In this document: positions 1-11,164 of the stretch, piece by piece
How positions within the stretch are numbered: the stretch's first letter is position 1
Layout of the letters: each line of letters starts with the position of its first letter
Assembly: GCA_942486035.1 (NCBI GenBank)
Contig: CALNXK010000165.1
Span: 124,001-188,000 of the forward strand
Reading direction: 5' to 3'
Length of the DNA stretch: 64,000 bases
Origin: Porites lobata
Taxonomy: Eukaryota > Cnidaria > Anthozoa > Scleractinia > Poritidae
Made by a program: the position numbers and the translations under genes
The notes under the pieces: model-generated
The model's database searches: none
Told to the model about the DNA's origin: nothing
The model's input: the letters and a program-made list of their open reading frames with translations, nothing else

Positions 1-73
1 CTCTTTGTTTTATGAAAGTTACGCAACAGAATACCCTTGAACATTTCTGTGATGAAGAAGTATTTCTTTTTGA

Positions 74-3000
74 TTAAGCGACCCCAAATGTAGGCTCCAA
101 AGAATACATGCGCTGTCTCCTTGACGACATCACTCTATTGTAAGGCTCAGAATACGAACGATCGTGTCTCGCAGGCGTCCAATCAAATTTCTCCAAATCA
201 TTCCATACGTCCATTTGCTCTGGAGAAACAACAGCCAGCGGAGGAAGCTTAGCTGGCGCATGCGTCAACGGTGGAGAGAAGTACTCGACTGTCTCCTGAT
301 TTCGCGCTTTTATCTGCGCAACGCGTTCTTTTGCCGCCGCTTTGCGCTGATTGGCTTCGCGTGTCAAATGCGAGTCCAGATCAGCGCGCGCCATGGCGGT
401 TTCCGCCTGACGCAGTAGCTGCCTGTGTTCCATGTAGCGGCGCACCAAAACTTGTTGGTCTTCGGAGACTTCCTTTTCTTTTCGGACAAAGTCTTCAATT
501 TCTTGAGCCCGCTCGTCTCTGTGTGAGACTCTGTCATGACGCTGCAGCGCATTAGAAATAGACGTATGCTGGCAGTTGAAGTCTGTTATAAAGGCAAGCT
601 CTGCACGCCGAGATTTCGCCTGCTCTGCCGTGACAGCTCTGGCGGTTGAGAGCCGCTCGTGTTCAATAACCTCCTTAGCTTGTCGTTCCTTTAATGCTTC
701 AGCAGTTCTTACACCATCCCGAACCCTTCTTCTTAGCGACGCTTCCTTGTATTCCTGTTTAAAAACCTTGACACGTTCTTTAGCTTGTTCTCTGTCTTCC
801 CTGAGCTGCGCCACGGTGTTGGCCTTAGAAGACACTGCATCAGCGCGTTCTCTTTCTCTGTACGCATGCTGTACAGCCCGTAAACACGCTAAACCCATTG
901 TGCCATGAGTACGGATAAACAACCTCTGGTCCGTAGTAACCGTATGTCTCTTGACGGCAACTTTTCTGGGCTCCTCCGCGGCTTTCTTTTCTATTTCCCT
1001 CGCGGCTTCTCTTACATCCTTTCCCGCTTCTTGCCTCGAAATCAGCAGTTCGCGTAAAGGATCTACTTTCTGAATCGGAGGACGAAATCCCGATAACCTG
1101 AACCGAAGCCTGTTCGGATCTCGTTCGGTCTCAATCGGTTCGTTCTCGGTGCGGGGATGCGTATCAACAACCCGTCCCAAAAACACATTCACAGCATAGT
1201 ACTTTCCAATACGCTCCCTTTTCTTCTGTTTTCTATCCTTGTTTCCTATTCTTTCCTCCTCTTTTTTCAGTTCTCTGCTCTTCGCTCTGATTCTATTCCT
1301 TGTAGCCAATTTTATCCGCACTGACTCACGGCTTTCACTCATACTTTTCTTAGATCTTATACCAACTAAACCCAGGTTCCTCTGAACGCTCACGGCCTCC
1401 TCTTGCGCCCTAATGATGTCAGAAGTACTCGTTTCCAGCCTCTTCAGGTTCAACGTAATTCTTGTGGTGATTCTGACAGGAAAACTTTCCTTTCTTGTCA
1501 GCTCGATATCCTCCACAGGAGATGTAGTCACCCTGCTCTCAGTTCTTCCATTACCTTCCTCGGCAATGCTACTGATTGGTTCCACCGTGATTGACACGTT
1601 TCGACTCCTGGTTCTTCTTAAAACTTTTCCCGAGGAACCTCGAGGGCTACTGGGATACGCTGGTTTCGCGCCATGCAAATAAGCCTCGTAATCAAAACGA
1701 GTCAAGGCCGTGGAGGAGCGGCTGGGAGCTGGGGACGTGGGAGGAGGCAGGGTACCCCCCTCAGTGAAACCTTTGTAATGACGATAGAACCTCTGGATAG
1801 ATACTGCAGCCCTGTAAAGAGATAAATGACATAAAAGTACGGACAATTACCAGCCAATACTATGCAAGGACGAAGGTAGTACGCTAGATTGTAATATAAT
1901 TGATTTGTACAGGCCTGCCATTATTACTGAGTGAGAGCCATCCCATGACTGCCCTGAAGGGTCTAACATGGGAAGCAAGGTCATTCTCTGACTTTTAGTA
2001 CTGGCTGGGCTACTCAGCTCTGCAGCTTCTGCCTCTTTTTTGCTTTGCCAGCCAAGTCACACCCAACCTGTAGCTGTAGTTTTTCTTGTATCAGAGTGTT
2101 TTTTAAGATTTCTTTTTTTTTATTAGTATCCAGGCCCGCTGTAATTGGCCACAGCTGTTGCGGTGTCCCTGCCAACGTTCTTTCTGTTTGTTTGTTTGTT
2201 TGTTTGTTTGTTTTGGCAAAGCTAAAAAAAAAAAAAAAAGTAAAAAAACCTGGCTCCTGGCCAGGCTACCACCCCCAACCGGGGGGGGGGGGGGTGTTTA
2301 GGTCAACATTTGTACCCAGCCAATCCATGAATAATATCATTTGCTTCATATTAGTTGTGCTTCAACACTGGGCTTAATTTCCTCCTGGGCAGAATAACTT
2401 TTTCTACTTCAAATGCTTCTTGATGAAACAAATTTACATGTATTTGGATACTCTAACCATTGAAACATGAAAAAGGTGGAAGGAAATGACCACCACAGCT
2501 ACCAAAATGATTATCTTGAGTTTCTGAATTCCACTATGAAATAAAAAGTAAAATTTTTAAGCCAATCAAATGAATTCATTAACAAAATTTATGGCGGCAT
2601 GCTGAATCTGATTGAACCATAGTGCTTGTAGTGTTTTCATTTATGTTACTAGTTAATTTTATTTTCCTTGCTTGGACACAACATTTCAGAAATCATCCTG
2701 GTTTTCATGGTTATCACAACTTGAAAGCAAAAAACTTGCACCGGTTTAAAAATAACAGCTCTTACCACAATCTCAAATCCTGGATAAATTTAAATCTTGT
2801 TCTTGCCAAATATCCTCTGATACAACGCTGGATTATCAGAACAGGACAGTACTTAGCCTGGATACCATTCACTACAGCTATAAGCCTGTTAACCTCTCTT
2901 ATGGCTTCTTCATATGTGTTTTCCTAAACAAGAACCACAGTTACAGTTAGCCACATTAACTTTTACAGTCACCCTCAACAAGTACAGTAAATACAATATT

Positions 3001-5503
3001 CTTTCTTGTTGGTTTGTTTGTTTTTGTTTGGTGTTTTTTGGCCTGGTTTTAGTTTTTTTTCTTTGTAAAGTGCCTCTCGAAAAAAGCCTTTATCCAGGAT
3101 GTATAAATACAAATAATGTTAATAATGAGTACAAATTCAATTCTCTCGAAGACAACTACACACTTTTGGCACCAACTGTACAAAAGCCTACATGCACCAA
3201 TTAGCTGCTAGCACTAACTGCTAAACTTTTCTGACAGATAAGGATACCAATCTAACATCGCACCAGCAGCAACAAGAGTCATCACAGGGTGTTCTTAATA
3301 CCACCAGATATTGTGGAGTTGAACTCAGATCAACTTCACAGGCAAGCTGGTAGCAAAACCCTGTGATAACCATTGTTGCCAGTGTCTTCTTTGCTCATAT
3401 TGGAAGTTATTTTGCAGTTAGGTTGGTGGGATATGTATACCTGCCAACTTTTTCTGAGATATAAGCGTGAGAGTTTTATCCTGGGAGTGCTGGGATTTTT
3501 GAAGATGACATGATCATTTTGGCCCGCAAGCGTGAGCCGGTGTGAGATCGAAGTTTTCAACCAGCAGGCGTGAGAGTTGGCAGGTATAGATATGGGAAGC
3601 AGGCTATAACAGTCCACCAACGAGAAGAGACTAACAAAATTTAAATTACCTTACCTTTGTTAGCGAACATGATGGCTTGATAAAAAATCTTGGCTGCAAA
3701 GGTGCGAAGGAACCACCAAATGATGAATCCTCAATTATTTCTTCATCAGAGATGACAATGTTATCAAGAGATTTCAATGACCACAGACTGTTCACCAGGT
3801 GATGCCTGTAGTTGGGTTTTAGACTAAGCGGAGTGTCATACAGTGTCAGAATAGAGATGCTTGGGGATGCTGCCATGTAATGTACATTATCAAGCTTTGA
3901 AATGCTGTTGTCATGAAGAAATACAACTTTGAGTTCAGTAAGAGATGCCCAAAACTTGTGACCAGGCACTTTGGCAATCTAGCAAATAAATAGCACTGTT
4001 AGCACATCAGTTGTCATCAATATTTTCAAACGATGAGAGCAAAGAAACACACAAATAAATGTAAGTTTTCAAGAAGTTTCTGAGCTTTTGTATCTGCTCA
4101 AAAGTTTCTGAGACCAATGCGGTAGGTCCCGGCGTCCCGGCTTCTCCCCAACACGACACTTGCAGCTGCAGATTTGGTACATTTGTCCTTTGAATAAAGA
4201 AAAAATATATATACCCAAGAATGCTTCCGTACGTTTACAGCCGGTATTGAAAATCGAACCATTTCATTGCAAATTAACGGTGCTGTGTTAATTATTTAAG
4301 GTCTCGATAAATGAAAATTTTAGTACATTGCTCGATTTTGTTTTTTTTGGATTTTTGGCATGAGTGGGTCCTAAATTTTATTTTGGCAGAAAAAGAAAAT
4401 CAGAAAGTGCTTTTTAACCGTTCTAAAATGAGCCTTTTCTGCGCTAACCAGCCAAGCATGGACCTTGAGTCTAACGCTTGCGGGTTGATTTTCTCTTCTA
4501 TTTTCACGCCGGCTCACCGCCAGTCGGGACAATTTTCACGCCTGCTTTGAAACTTTGAGATATGATGGATAATGATATAGACTCAAAAAGGGTGTGAGGA
4601 ATTTTCCGACAATTTGTAACTCATTTTATGTCAGACCCGTAAATCGCGCTCGAGATTCGACTTTTTAGTGCAAAATGAATAAATAATACAAGACATATGC
4701 AAATTTCCTCACACCCTTTTTTTAGGTTTTTATCTGTCAATCAGACGCAATAAAAAGGAAGCGAATATTTAACAACGCGAAAGGGCTGGAGCTTCAGCAG
4801 TAAACTCGATACCTCTGAGTTCGAGAGCAAAAAACTTAAGCGCCTTTTGAAATTCGGTAAAATAAAATCTTTTATAAGGTAATTTAGTCTTTTAGCTTTA
4901 ATTTGATATATAACTTGCCTTTGTAGCGAAAATACTCGCGCGACTAGAATTTTTTTCTGTGGGCACCTCGTTTTCCTTTACGGAGACCTTAACCAATTTT
5001 AATCCGACACAAGATCAGGAAATGCCAGCATTACATAGATAGCAACGTTTCATCAGCTTTTTAATGCAGTATTTTAGAGAGTTTAATAGGAAGAGTTATT
5101 TTTTTAACTTAACTCACAACATTAAATCACATTTTCAAACTCACCTGGTTACTGTGCAAATCCATGTAAACAAGCTCGCGACAACAAGCGAGGGAATCAA
5201 ACGTCGAAATGTAGTTGGAATGTAGCACGCAGACTCGAAGTCTTGTACATAAGTCAATCGTTTTCACGGTATGAAGACAAATCCCACTCATATTTAGGTA
5301 GCTGATTTCTCCAAGATCGCATTTTTCACCTATACTGTCCCAAATACCACTAACAGTTGGAGCCTTCAAATATCCTCTTTCGTGGGCATTGCGAATCACT
5401 TCTTCTTCGCGTTGTTTTTCAAATTTCGACTTTTGCCGTGTCTTCGATATTGCTCCTCTCCCGGAGTCCTCGGAAAGTCCTTATTTGAGACATCAAAGGC
5501 CAT
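74..5503 (-). CDS. LRRIQ3: LRRIQ3, leucine-rich repeat and IQ motif protein (4 coding exons)
   Basis: Exons read on the minus strand: about 5480-5145 (donor CAG|GTGAGT), 3978-3655 (AAG|GTAAGG), 2923-2766 (TTGTG|GTAAG) and 1811-74 (acceptor TTTACAG). Phases agree across all three introns (0, 0, 2). The first two exons encode leucine-rich repeats, including TRLRVCVLHSNYI and the strongly LRRIQ3-like stretches PLSLKPNYRHHLVNSLWSLK and VISDEEIIED. The third has an IQ-type helix (PVLIIQRCIRGYLAR) and the fourth opens with AAVSIQRFYRHYKG, then a long charged, Arg/Lys/Glu-rich coiled-coil tail ending at the TAA at 74-76. The open frame covers roughly 840 residues; I recall human LRRIQ3 as about 620. 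IQ motifs bind calmodulin in general; the precise role of LRRIQ3 is poorly known. The true start is unclear (see the entry at 5396-5503). Confidence 0.85.
2189..2300. repeat. TTTG microsatellite, poly-A and poly-G tracts in LRRIQ3 intron
   Basis: A (TTTG)n run near 2189-2213 is followed by a poly-A tract near 2224-2240 and a poly-G tract near 2281-2294. These are simple sequence inside the third LRRIQ3 intron, with no sign of coding. Confidence 0.7.
2766..2923 (-). CDS. LRRIQ3: LRRIQ3 exon 3, first IQ helix
   Basis: This 158-nt exon is hidden because its frame has no ATG. The acceptor has a pyrimidine tract ending GTTTAG and the donor is TG|GTAAG. It starts ENTYEEAIREVN and contains PVLIIQRCIRGYLAR, an IQ-like motif matching the position of the IQ region in vertebrate LRRIQ3. 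The trailing TG joins G of the next exon to make TGG, which keeps the frame. Confidence 0.8.
3436..3588. mobile_element. MITE family 1 copy a, TATACCTGCCAACT termini
   Basis: The sequence opens TATACCTGCCAACTTTTTC and closes GTGAGAGTTGGCAGGTATA, a terminal inverted repeat of about 14 bp. A second, longer copy with the same ends is at 61253-61617. No coding capacity is visible; it is a short non-autonomous DNA element. Confidence 0.7.
3655..3978 (-). CDS. LRRIQ3: LRRIQ3 exon 2, leucine-rich repeats
   Basis: This 324-nt exon (108 codons, phase 0 at both ends) is flanked by TTTGCTAG on the acceptor side and AAG|GTAAGG on the donor side. It carries the family's most recognisable segment (residues like DTPLSLKPNYRH and SDEEIIED) and is the main basis for the LRRIQ3 call. 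Confidence 0.85.
4584..4722. repeat. Inverted repeat of about 18-bp arms in LRRIQ3 intron 1
   Basis: The arm AAAAAGGGTGTGAGGAA near 4585 is mirrored by TTTCCTCACACCCTTTTT ending near 4722. The 139-bp unit looks like a small foldback or MITE. Confidence 0.55.
5396..5503 (-). other. LRRIQ3 N-terminal frame conflict
   Basis: The LRR-coding frame is open upstream of 5399 only to a TAA at 5483-5481 and contains no ATG before the conserved LRR. An ATG in a fair context at 5503 starts a different frame (MAFDVSNKDFPRTPGEEQ) that stops at 5396. Either a short unrecognised intron or separate first exon joins the frames, or one base is wrong in the assembly. The A-rich run near 5418-5424 is a candidate spot for a lost or gained base. 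Confidence 0.5.
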
Positions 5504-5678
5504 TTCTCGATTGAAAACCGTTCCAGTCGTGGAATCTCTTAACAAAAACAAGACAAACAACAAGCCGGGAAGCCATGACTTTCTCACAAACCGCGTAACT
5601 TAGCAACAGCGTCCGATCGAATGCGCGTGCCCGACTGCAGTAGGTTGTTCAAATACGCTGATGTGGATTATCCCTCAC

Positions 5679-5770
5679 ATAGACTCCGAGTAGTCCCCAT
5701 TTTTCACGGGCGCTCGCGTTTCGCTCGCTCTACTATCCTTGGGGAAAAATGAGGACTACTTGTAGTCTAT
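5679..5770. mobile_element. 92-bp palindromic MITE
   Basis: The left arm ATAGACTCCGAGTAGTCCCC is mirrored, with a few mismatches, by the right arm GACTACTTGTAGTCTAT, leaving a short loop rich in CGCTCG. It lies just upstream of the LRRIQ3 5' end and may overlap its promoter. Confidence 0.6.
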
Positions 5771-6070
5771 ACCTCACAGGGAGCCTGTGCCGGCCTCTCG
5801 GCAAAGGAGGTATTCTCTCTTGCTCTCGGTCAGCGCGAAAAAAGTTCGATCGTTTACTGTGCGTTTCGGATCACGTGGTCTGAGAGATCGTTTTGTGAAT
5901 TCAATTTTGAAAGCAAGGAGCAGCGTTATAAAATAGAAGGACTGGATCTTAATAAACGATCTAAGCAGCTATAAATTGAAATACCGAGCAAAAGAAGCAG
6001 GGCTGATTTTACAGTCTGGAGGCGCCACCATTGGTACATGGTTTCCCCGTGACGGGGGATGCCTGAGAAA

Positions 6071-6238
6071 CGAGCGGAGACAGCGGGGAAATTCCATACT
6101 AATGAACGTCACTTCCCAGATGGGTAATTATTCTGACTGGTCCTAAGGCGTGGAAAATTTGTTCCAAACAATCAGAAGCACGACCCAGATCTGGGAAGTG
6201 ACAGGTCATCAGTGTGGAATTTCTGTGCTTGTTCCTCA
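6071..6238. mobile_element. MITE with roughly 45-bp imperfect inverted repeats
   Basis: The left arm contains GGGGAAATTCCATACTAATG and CACTTCCCAGAT. The right arm contains ATCTGGGAAGTGACAGGTCA and GTGTGGAATTTC. The loop is about 70 bp. No gene is visible from 5640 to 7267 apart from elements of this kind and simple C-rich sequence near 6778-6790. Confidence 0.6.
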
Positions 6239-7267
6239 TACGGCTATGTCACCGAAATGCATGGACCAAGAAGGCCTAAAGGACGCCGTACAGGGGCAAA
6301 GGAAAACGTAAAATGTTCGCAATCCCTCAGAAAGTTTCCGGCGGCATATTAGCAGCTCCAGTAGTCCAAGGAAGCAGCCAGGAAGCAGAACAGTAATGGG
6401 CAACCTCGTCCTTAACGTTTTTTCTCCGCTTGTTGGGTAATCGGTGATTCCCCGTAGAGACACTACTGTAATATGATAATTATAGACAAGGATGCTCGTC
6501 GGAAAGTTAGGTTTTGGGAAACAAACTGAGCGTAGCTCAACCGGCACGTTCACAGGGCGCTCCTCCCACTTTCTAAGGAAAAAGCCCTTGGGACGAGGTT
6601 GGGCGTAGCTGAGGCTTTATTTGACCGCTAATGGAGACAAAGTTCGACGGTATTTGTTTCTTTTTATGTAAATATTTCCCTATGCACATCCTTAAGCGAT
6701 ACCTTTGGTAAAAATTCATTCAATCCCTAAGCGAGACGACGAGCATCACGTCACTTTTATATGATATATGGGAGTTCCCCCCCCCCCCCTCCACTCCACG
6801 AATTTGCTCTTGGCGAGAAAAAACTTTCTGAGACGTGAAACGAAAGATGATTTTTAAAAAGACTTCTGCATGGGAAACTTTTTGCTAGCTTCTTCACAGT
6901 ATGGTACTCGTTTTTACAGGGACCGCTATAATACACCGGAGACAGACGAAGGTGAAGCAAAGTTTTGTGGAACAATGGGAGCTGTGTAAATGGCGATTAG
7001 CTTATAACGGGCTTCCAAACGAGGCAATATTTCGTACACACAATACCACAAACAAAAGCTTATAAACAATTTTCTCAATGTTATTTAAACTTAATTCCAC
7101 TTATATGATACAATTTCATTACTAAGCCTAAGTTTGCGAAAAATATTTCTCACAATTTTATATAACATGAATATTAAACACACATTCAAACTCGATTCAT
7201 TTTTAGTTTAGTTTACTGTCAATTATGTTCTTGAAATATCTGCAACCAAAATAGTATAAAGCTTGGC

Positions 7268-8611
7268 TTATTTAAAAACTAAGAAAATTGGATGGTTTGA
7301 AATTAATGCGCAAACTAGAGGAAAATTCTCGTTGCTTTCTTTGCTTTCTCTCAGCTTATCCTCTAAAAGTTCGATTTGATACAAGTAAAAGTTCATATTA
7401 ATCTGCGCGAAATTGTTTTCAACCTCCTTTATTTCTTTGAACTCCTTAAAAGTCTCCCCCAGTTCGTCACATTCAAATTGCAGAACTTCGTTGCTTTCTT
7501 TGCTTTCTTTCAGCTTGTTCTCTAACAGTTCGATTTGATACAAGTAATAGTTCTTATCCATTTGGGCGAAATTGTTTTCAGCTTCCTTCATTGCCCTTAA
7601 CTCCTTAAACGTCTCCCTCACTTCGTCACATTCAACTTGCAGAACTTCGTTGCTTTCTTTGCTTTCTCTAAGCTTCTCCTCTAACAGTTCGATTTGATAC
7701 AAGTAATAGTTCTTATCCATCTGCGCGAAGTTGTTTTCATCCGCCTTTATTTCTTTGAACTCCTCAAAAGTCTCCTTCAGTTCGTCACATTCAAATTGTA
7801 AATCTTCATTCTTTTCTTTGCTTTCTTTCAGTTTGTTCTCTAACAGTTCGATTTGATACAAGTAATAGTTCTTATCCATTTGCGCGAAGTTGTCTTCAGC
7901 TTCCTTCATTTCCTTTAACTCCTTAAAAGTTTCCCTCAGTTCGTCACATTCAAATTGTAAATCTTCGTTGCTTTCTTTGCTTTCTTTCAGTTCGTGCTCT
8001 AACAGTTCGATTTGATGCAAGTAATAGTTCTTATCCATCTGCGCAAAGTTGTTTTCACCTTCCTTGATTTTTTTTAACTCCTTAACCATCTCCCTCAGTT
8101 CGTCACATTCAAATTGTAAATCATCATTCTTTTCTTCGGTTTCTTTCAGCTTATCTTCTAACAGTTCAATTTGGTACAAGTAGTAGTTTTTATCCATCTG
8201 CGTATAGTTCAGTTCATCTTCCAAACTCTTTAACAACTTGTCTTTTTTCTTGATGTCTTTTCTTAGATTTGTAAATGCTCTTTCTCTGTATTCTTCATTA
8301 GAATTGCGACGCTTTAGTTCAAGTCTTAAAGCTTCAACTTCAGTTTGAAAACTTTCATTCTCGCTGTGAACTTCTTCAAGATCTTTCTTCATTAGAGCAA
8401 GCTGGTCCTTTAGCTTTTCATTTTCTTTCTTGTATAACTCTACTAAAGCGTCCCAGGAATCCTCACCATTATAACTACCTTCATCCAACTCTGCTTCCTC
8501 TGGAACATTCAAGACCTTGGTGTCCTCTGTTTGTATGCTGCACTCCTCATTCATTTGTCTAACGACATCCTTGCATAATTGCTGTACACACTTTACGCTC
8601 GCCGAAGCCAT
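7268..8611 (-). CDS. Tandem-repeat coiled-coil protein (about 447 aa)
   Basis: The ATG at 8611 (MASASVKCVQQL) is preferred; the frame upstream to 8635 has only GTG. After an acidic N-terminus and a coiled coil of about 100 residues, the protein carries six tandem repeats of about 53 residues (159 bp), each with the core AQMDKNYYLYQIELLE followed by LKES..SNE.LQFECDELRETFKE. The repeats are highly Glu/Lys rich and predict one long coiled coil. The period of 53 fits six heptads plus one 11-residue hendecad. The last repeat breaks off after ESNENF into an unrelated tail that stops at 7268. I do not recognise the family; a structural role is inferred from composition only. Confidence 0.75.
   Translation of the reverse strand: MASASVKCVQQLCKDVVRQMNEECSIQTEDTKVLNVPEEAELDEGSYNGEDSWDALVELYKKENEKLKDQLALMKKDLEEVHSENESFQTEVEALRLELKRRNSNEEYRERAFTNLRKDIKKKDKLLKSLEDELNYTQMDKNYYLYQIELLEDKLKETEEKNDDLQFECDELREMVKELKKIKEGENNFAQMDKNYYLHQIELLEHELKESKESNEDLQFECDELRETFKELKEMKEAEDNFAQMDKNYYLYQIELLENKLKESKEKNEDLQFECDELKETFEEFKEIKADENNFAQMDKNYYLYQIELLEEKLRESKESNEVLQVECDEVRETFKELRAMKEAENNFAQMDKNYYLYQIELLENKLKESKESNEVLQFECDELGETFKEFKEIKEVENNFAQINMNFYLYQIELLEDKLRESKESNENFPLVCALISNHPIFLVFK
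7360..8200 (-). repeat. Six-copy 159-bp coding tandem repeat
   Basis: Near-identical blocks around TCGATTTGATACAAGTAATA (plus-strand view) recur at about 7367, 7528, 7687, 7846, 8005 and 8167. Spacing is 159 bp except one step of about 162. High identity between units, including at silent sites, indicates recent expansion or ongoing gene conversion. Confidence 0.85.
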
Positions 8612-9241
8612 CGTGATTGTCACAGGGATTTTCACAAGACGACTGATTTCTCAACCGGTTACTGACTTTTTGTTGTTTGTTTTTGCTTCTCGTCGTTTTT
8701 TTTTCCAAAAGTCACTTTTAAAATATCAAAAACTGCTCCGCACCAAAAGTAAGTACACACGTACGAAAAGCTGAAGCGAAATGATTGTTTTCTTTGAATG
8801 GCTATGGAAACGTATTTCGTCACAAACGCTGCTCTGAGGACGAGTTTTCTTCGAATGCTCGCGCAAAGACATTCTGCAGGCAAATATCGTAAGATTTTCC
8901 GAATTCATGTGGAATTTAGCCTTCTTTGTATAATCTGCTGCTTAAAATCAAGTTTTCTCTGAAGGCAATAAAAAACCCTTTCTTACAGCATAAAGGAAGC
9001 TGATAATCTTACAATTTTCGTGAAATACAAGGCCAGTTGAAGATCACTTGAATTCAAGTTTAAACTTATGACAGTTATAAGTTTTGCCGTTTTTGAAGGG
9101 ATATAAACATGAAATGTTTTTTTTTTATTTCTAAAGGTTTTGTCGAGTGTGTTTTACTTAAGCTTAATGTAAGTGCAGGATAACTGATGAAAATAGTTTT
9201 AAAGTGGTTTCACTTTTCTACGGGAAAAAACTTCAACTCAC

Positions 9242-9535
9242 CTGTCCATGCATCACCGAACCTTTCCACAGTTTTCAGTCCAATCAATTTTGAACAAGTC
9301 ATTTGGACGCGAGTTTCCCCATTTCTTCTTTCAAAAGTTTTAATTACATGGTGAAGATATGACCGTGCGAAGAGCGTTTTCACCATAAAGTCCAAAATGA
9401 TATTAAAGATGTCGAACAAGCTAATTGCTGTCGTCCCCTTGAGTTCGAGAAAAACCTTAAGTCGGGAAGTCCTTTCACTTATCGCAAAGCTGTCACAGGT
9501 TAGAACGGGCTCCAAAGGTTGCCAGGCGGTTTCTT
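9242..9535 (-). CDS. Orphan exon, function unknown
   Basis: An open frame on the minus strand ends at a strong donor (ACAG|GTGAGT at 9242). It encodes a plausible peptide with the segments FLELKGTTAISLFDI and VKTLFARSYLHHVIKTFERR. No ATG lies near the top of the frame, so either translation starts at the internal ATG of MVKTLFARSY or an upstream exon exists. It could be a 5' exon of the coiled-coil gene downstream, but I found no convincing acceptor before 8611. It may be a chance frame. Confidence 0.28.
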
Positions 9536-9809
9536 CGACTCATCTAATAAGGACTCCAAAAATAAAACTGTCTGCTCAAAAACAAGATTTTTCAATGTTC
9601 AACTCAGGTAAAAACGTAACCAATCAGCGTTGAGCAAATTTCCCCTTTTTGACACAGGCAACCCAGACCATGTGGGCGTTCGTTGTACCAAATTCCGCTA
9701 TTTAAAAAGATTCGAAATAAAAATGACTGACCTTTCGTTTGTGTTGTGTCTTTTACTTTCAGTTCGCTTCTAGAGCCATTTCAGTTTATAACCTATTTTG
9801 TTTATACAC

Positions 9810-10489
9810 GGTTCAATTTTCCCTGTTACCATCCCCCCCCGGGCACTCCCCGGGACAAGTCCAGTCGTTCGGGCTAGGGAATGGGGATTTCTTTAAAGCG
9901 ATCCTACCCGGGGGCAGGAGGCGGGATAAATCGAAACTAGCTTCTCCATGTTTTTGTGAAGTACGTCATTCCTCGCGCGGTTGACATGATGGCGGCGGAC
10001 CCCGAGACTGCTTATTTTCGAGGGAAAACGTAGGAATTTTTCGCAAAGTGGTTGGGCCAGAACTTTGAACCTGAAACAATATGAAATCTGTACTTCATGT
10101 AGCGCTCAGGGCTAAAGAGACTAGGGTCCGAAAAAACAACAGGCGTCTTAAGAAACTTTCTCATCTTATTCTGTTCGCTGGTCGTTCTTTCAAGGAAGAG
10201 CTTAAAAGTTTTTTCTTCGTTTTCTTTTCAAATTTAGTATTCATGTCTAGGAAACGTGTTTAATAGTTCTAGTAAAAACGTCTCGTTTTGCTATTGTGCG
10301 GAAATCAATATTACTCTCTTATAAGTAGTACCCAAAACAACGCATGTGAAGTCGATCACTAGCTCGGGGGTGGGGAATTGTCTCTTTCTACGAGCCCGGA
10401 GGGTGGGGAATAGACCACCAAGAAAAATAAATTGCTAATCCCTGGGGGGGTATGCCTCGGGGGGCGATGGTAACAGGTTAAATTGAACC
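9810..10489. mobile_element. 680-bp element with inverted termini GGTTCAATTT..CCTGTTACCATC
   Basis: The left end GGTTCAATTTTCCCTGTTAC is mirrored by the right end GTAACAGGTTAAATTGAACC. Just inside both ends are runs of C or G. The interior has G-rich blocks but no convincing coding frame. Confidence 0.65.
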
Positions 10490-10772
10490 ATACATTATTC
10501 TCATACATTCTCTTAAAAAATTGAAATTTTATTAAAATCCCATTGAGTCTCAGAGCAGCCTGTGCTTTTGACATCAAAAAAGCATTGTACGGTATCGGAC
10601 GGACTATTGAAAATTAACGGAGGGCGTGGTGAGGAAATTTTTATTAAAGTTACACTTTGTGAATAAAACTTTGGGTCTATTGCTAAAATGGTGCCTAATT
10701 TACTGACAGTTTGTTACAAGGAAAGGAAATAAAAACAATGGGACAAAAAGGGAATCTTAAGAGACCTTAGAG

Positions 10773-11164
10773 CCCGGGGGGGGGGTACTATAGGAATTTC
10801 TGGGTGGGGATGTGCCGCTGGGACCCTGGAACCCTCAACCTATAACAGAGCTAGTTCAGCTGAATTTTACTACCCTATACTAGAGTAAACTCCCCTAATC
10901 CCCCCTATCCTAGAGTAGCTGTTTTCCAGAAACTACTGAGGTCACTAGCACAGTCTGGCCAAAACAAAACCTTATACCACAATCCCTTGTCTAGATAAAA
11001 TCTTCCACCATTTGATCAGTTTCATGAAAAATGATACCGTTTTCTAGATCCAAACGTTCTGATTTATATACCCTATCCTAGAGTAAACTGCTTCAAAACC
11101 ATACCCTTCATGGCGGCACATACCTATATAGCCCATCTATGGCAGTACCCCCCCACCCCTCGGG
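10773..11164. mobile_element. 392-bp non-autonomous element with perfect 8-bp target duplication
   Basis: The element starts CCCGGGGGGG and ends CACCCCTCGGG. It is flanked by the direct repeat CCTTAGAG at 10765-10772 and 11165-11172. An 8-bp duplication is typical of hAT-superfamily insertions. The interior contains repeated CCCTATCCTAGAGTA motifs in both halves. A decayed relative is at about 20155-20365. Confidence 0.75.

Noticed and set aside
164..1682. Several plus-strand frames
   Set aside because: They are shadows of the long last LRRIQ3 exon on the minus strand.
2622..2927. Plus-strand open frame of 101 codons
   Set aside because: It is antisense to the third LRRIQ3 exon, whose minus-strand IQ motif and splice sites are convincing.
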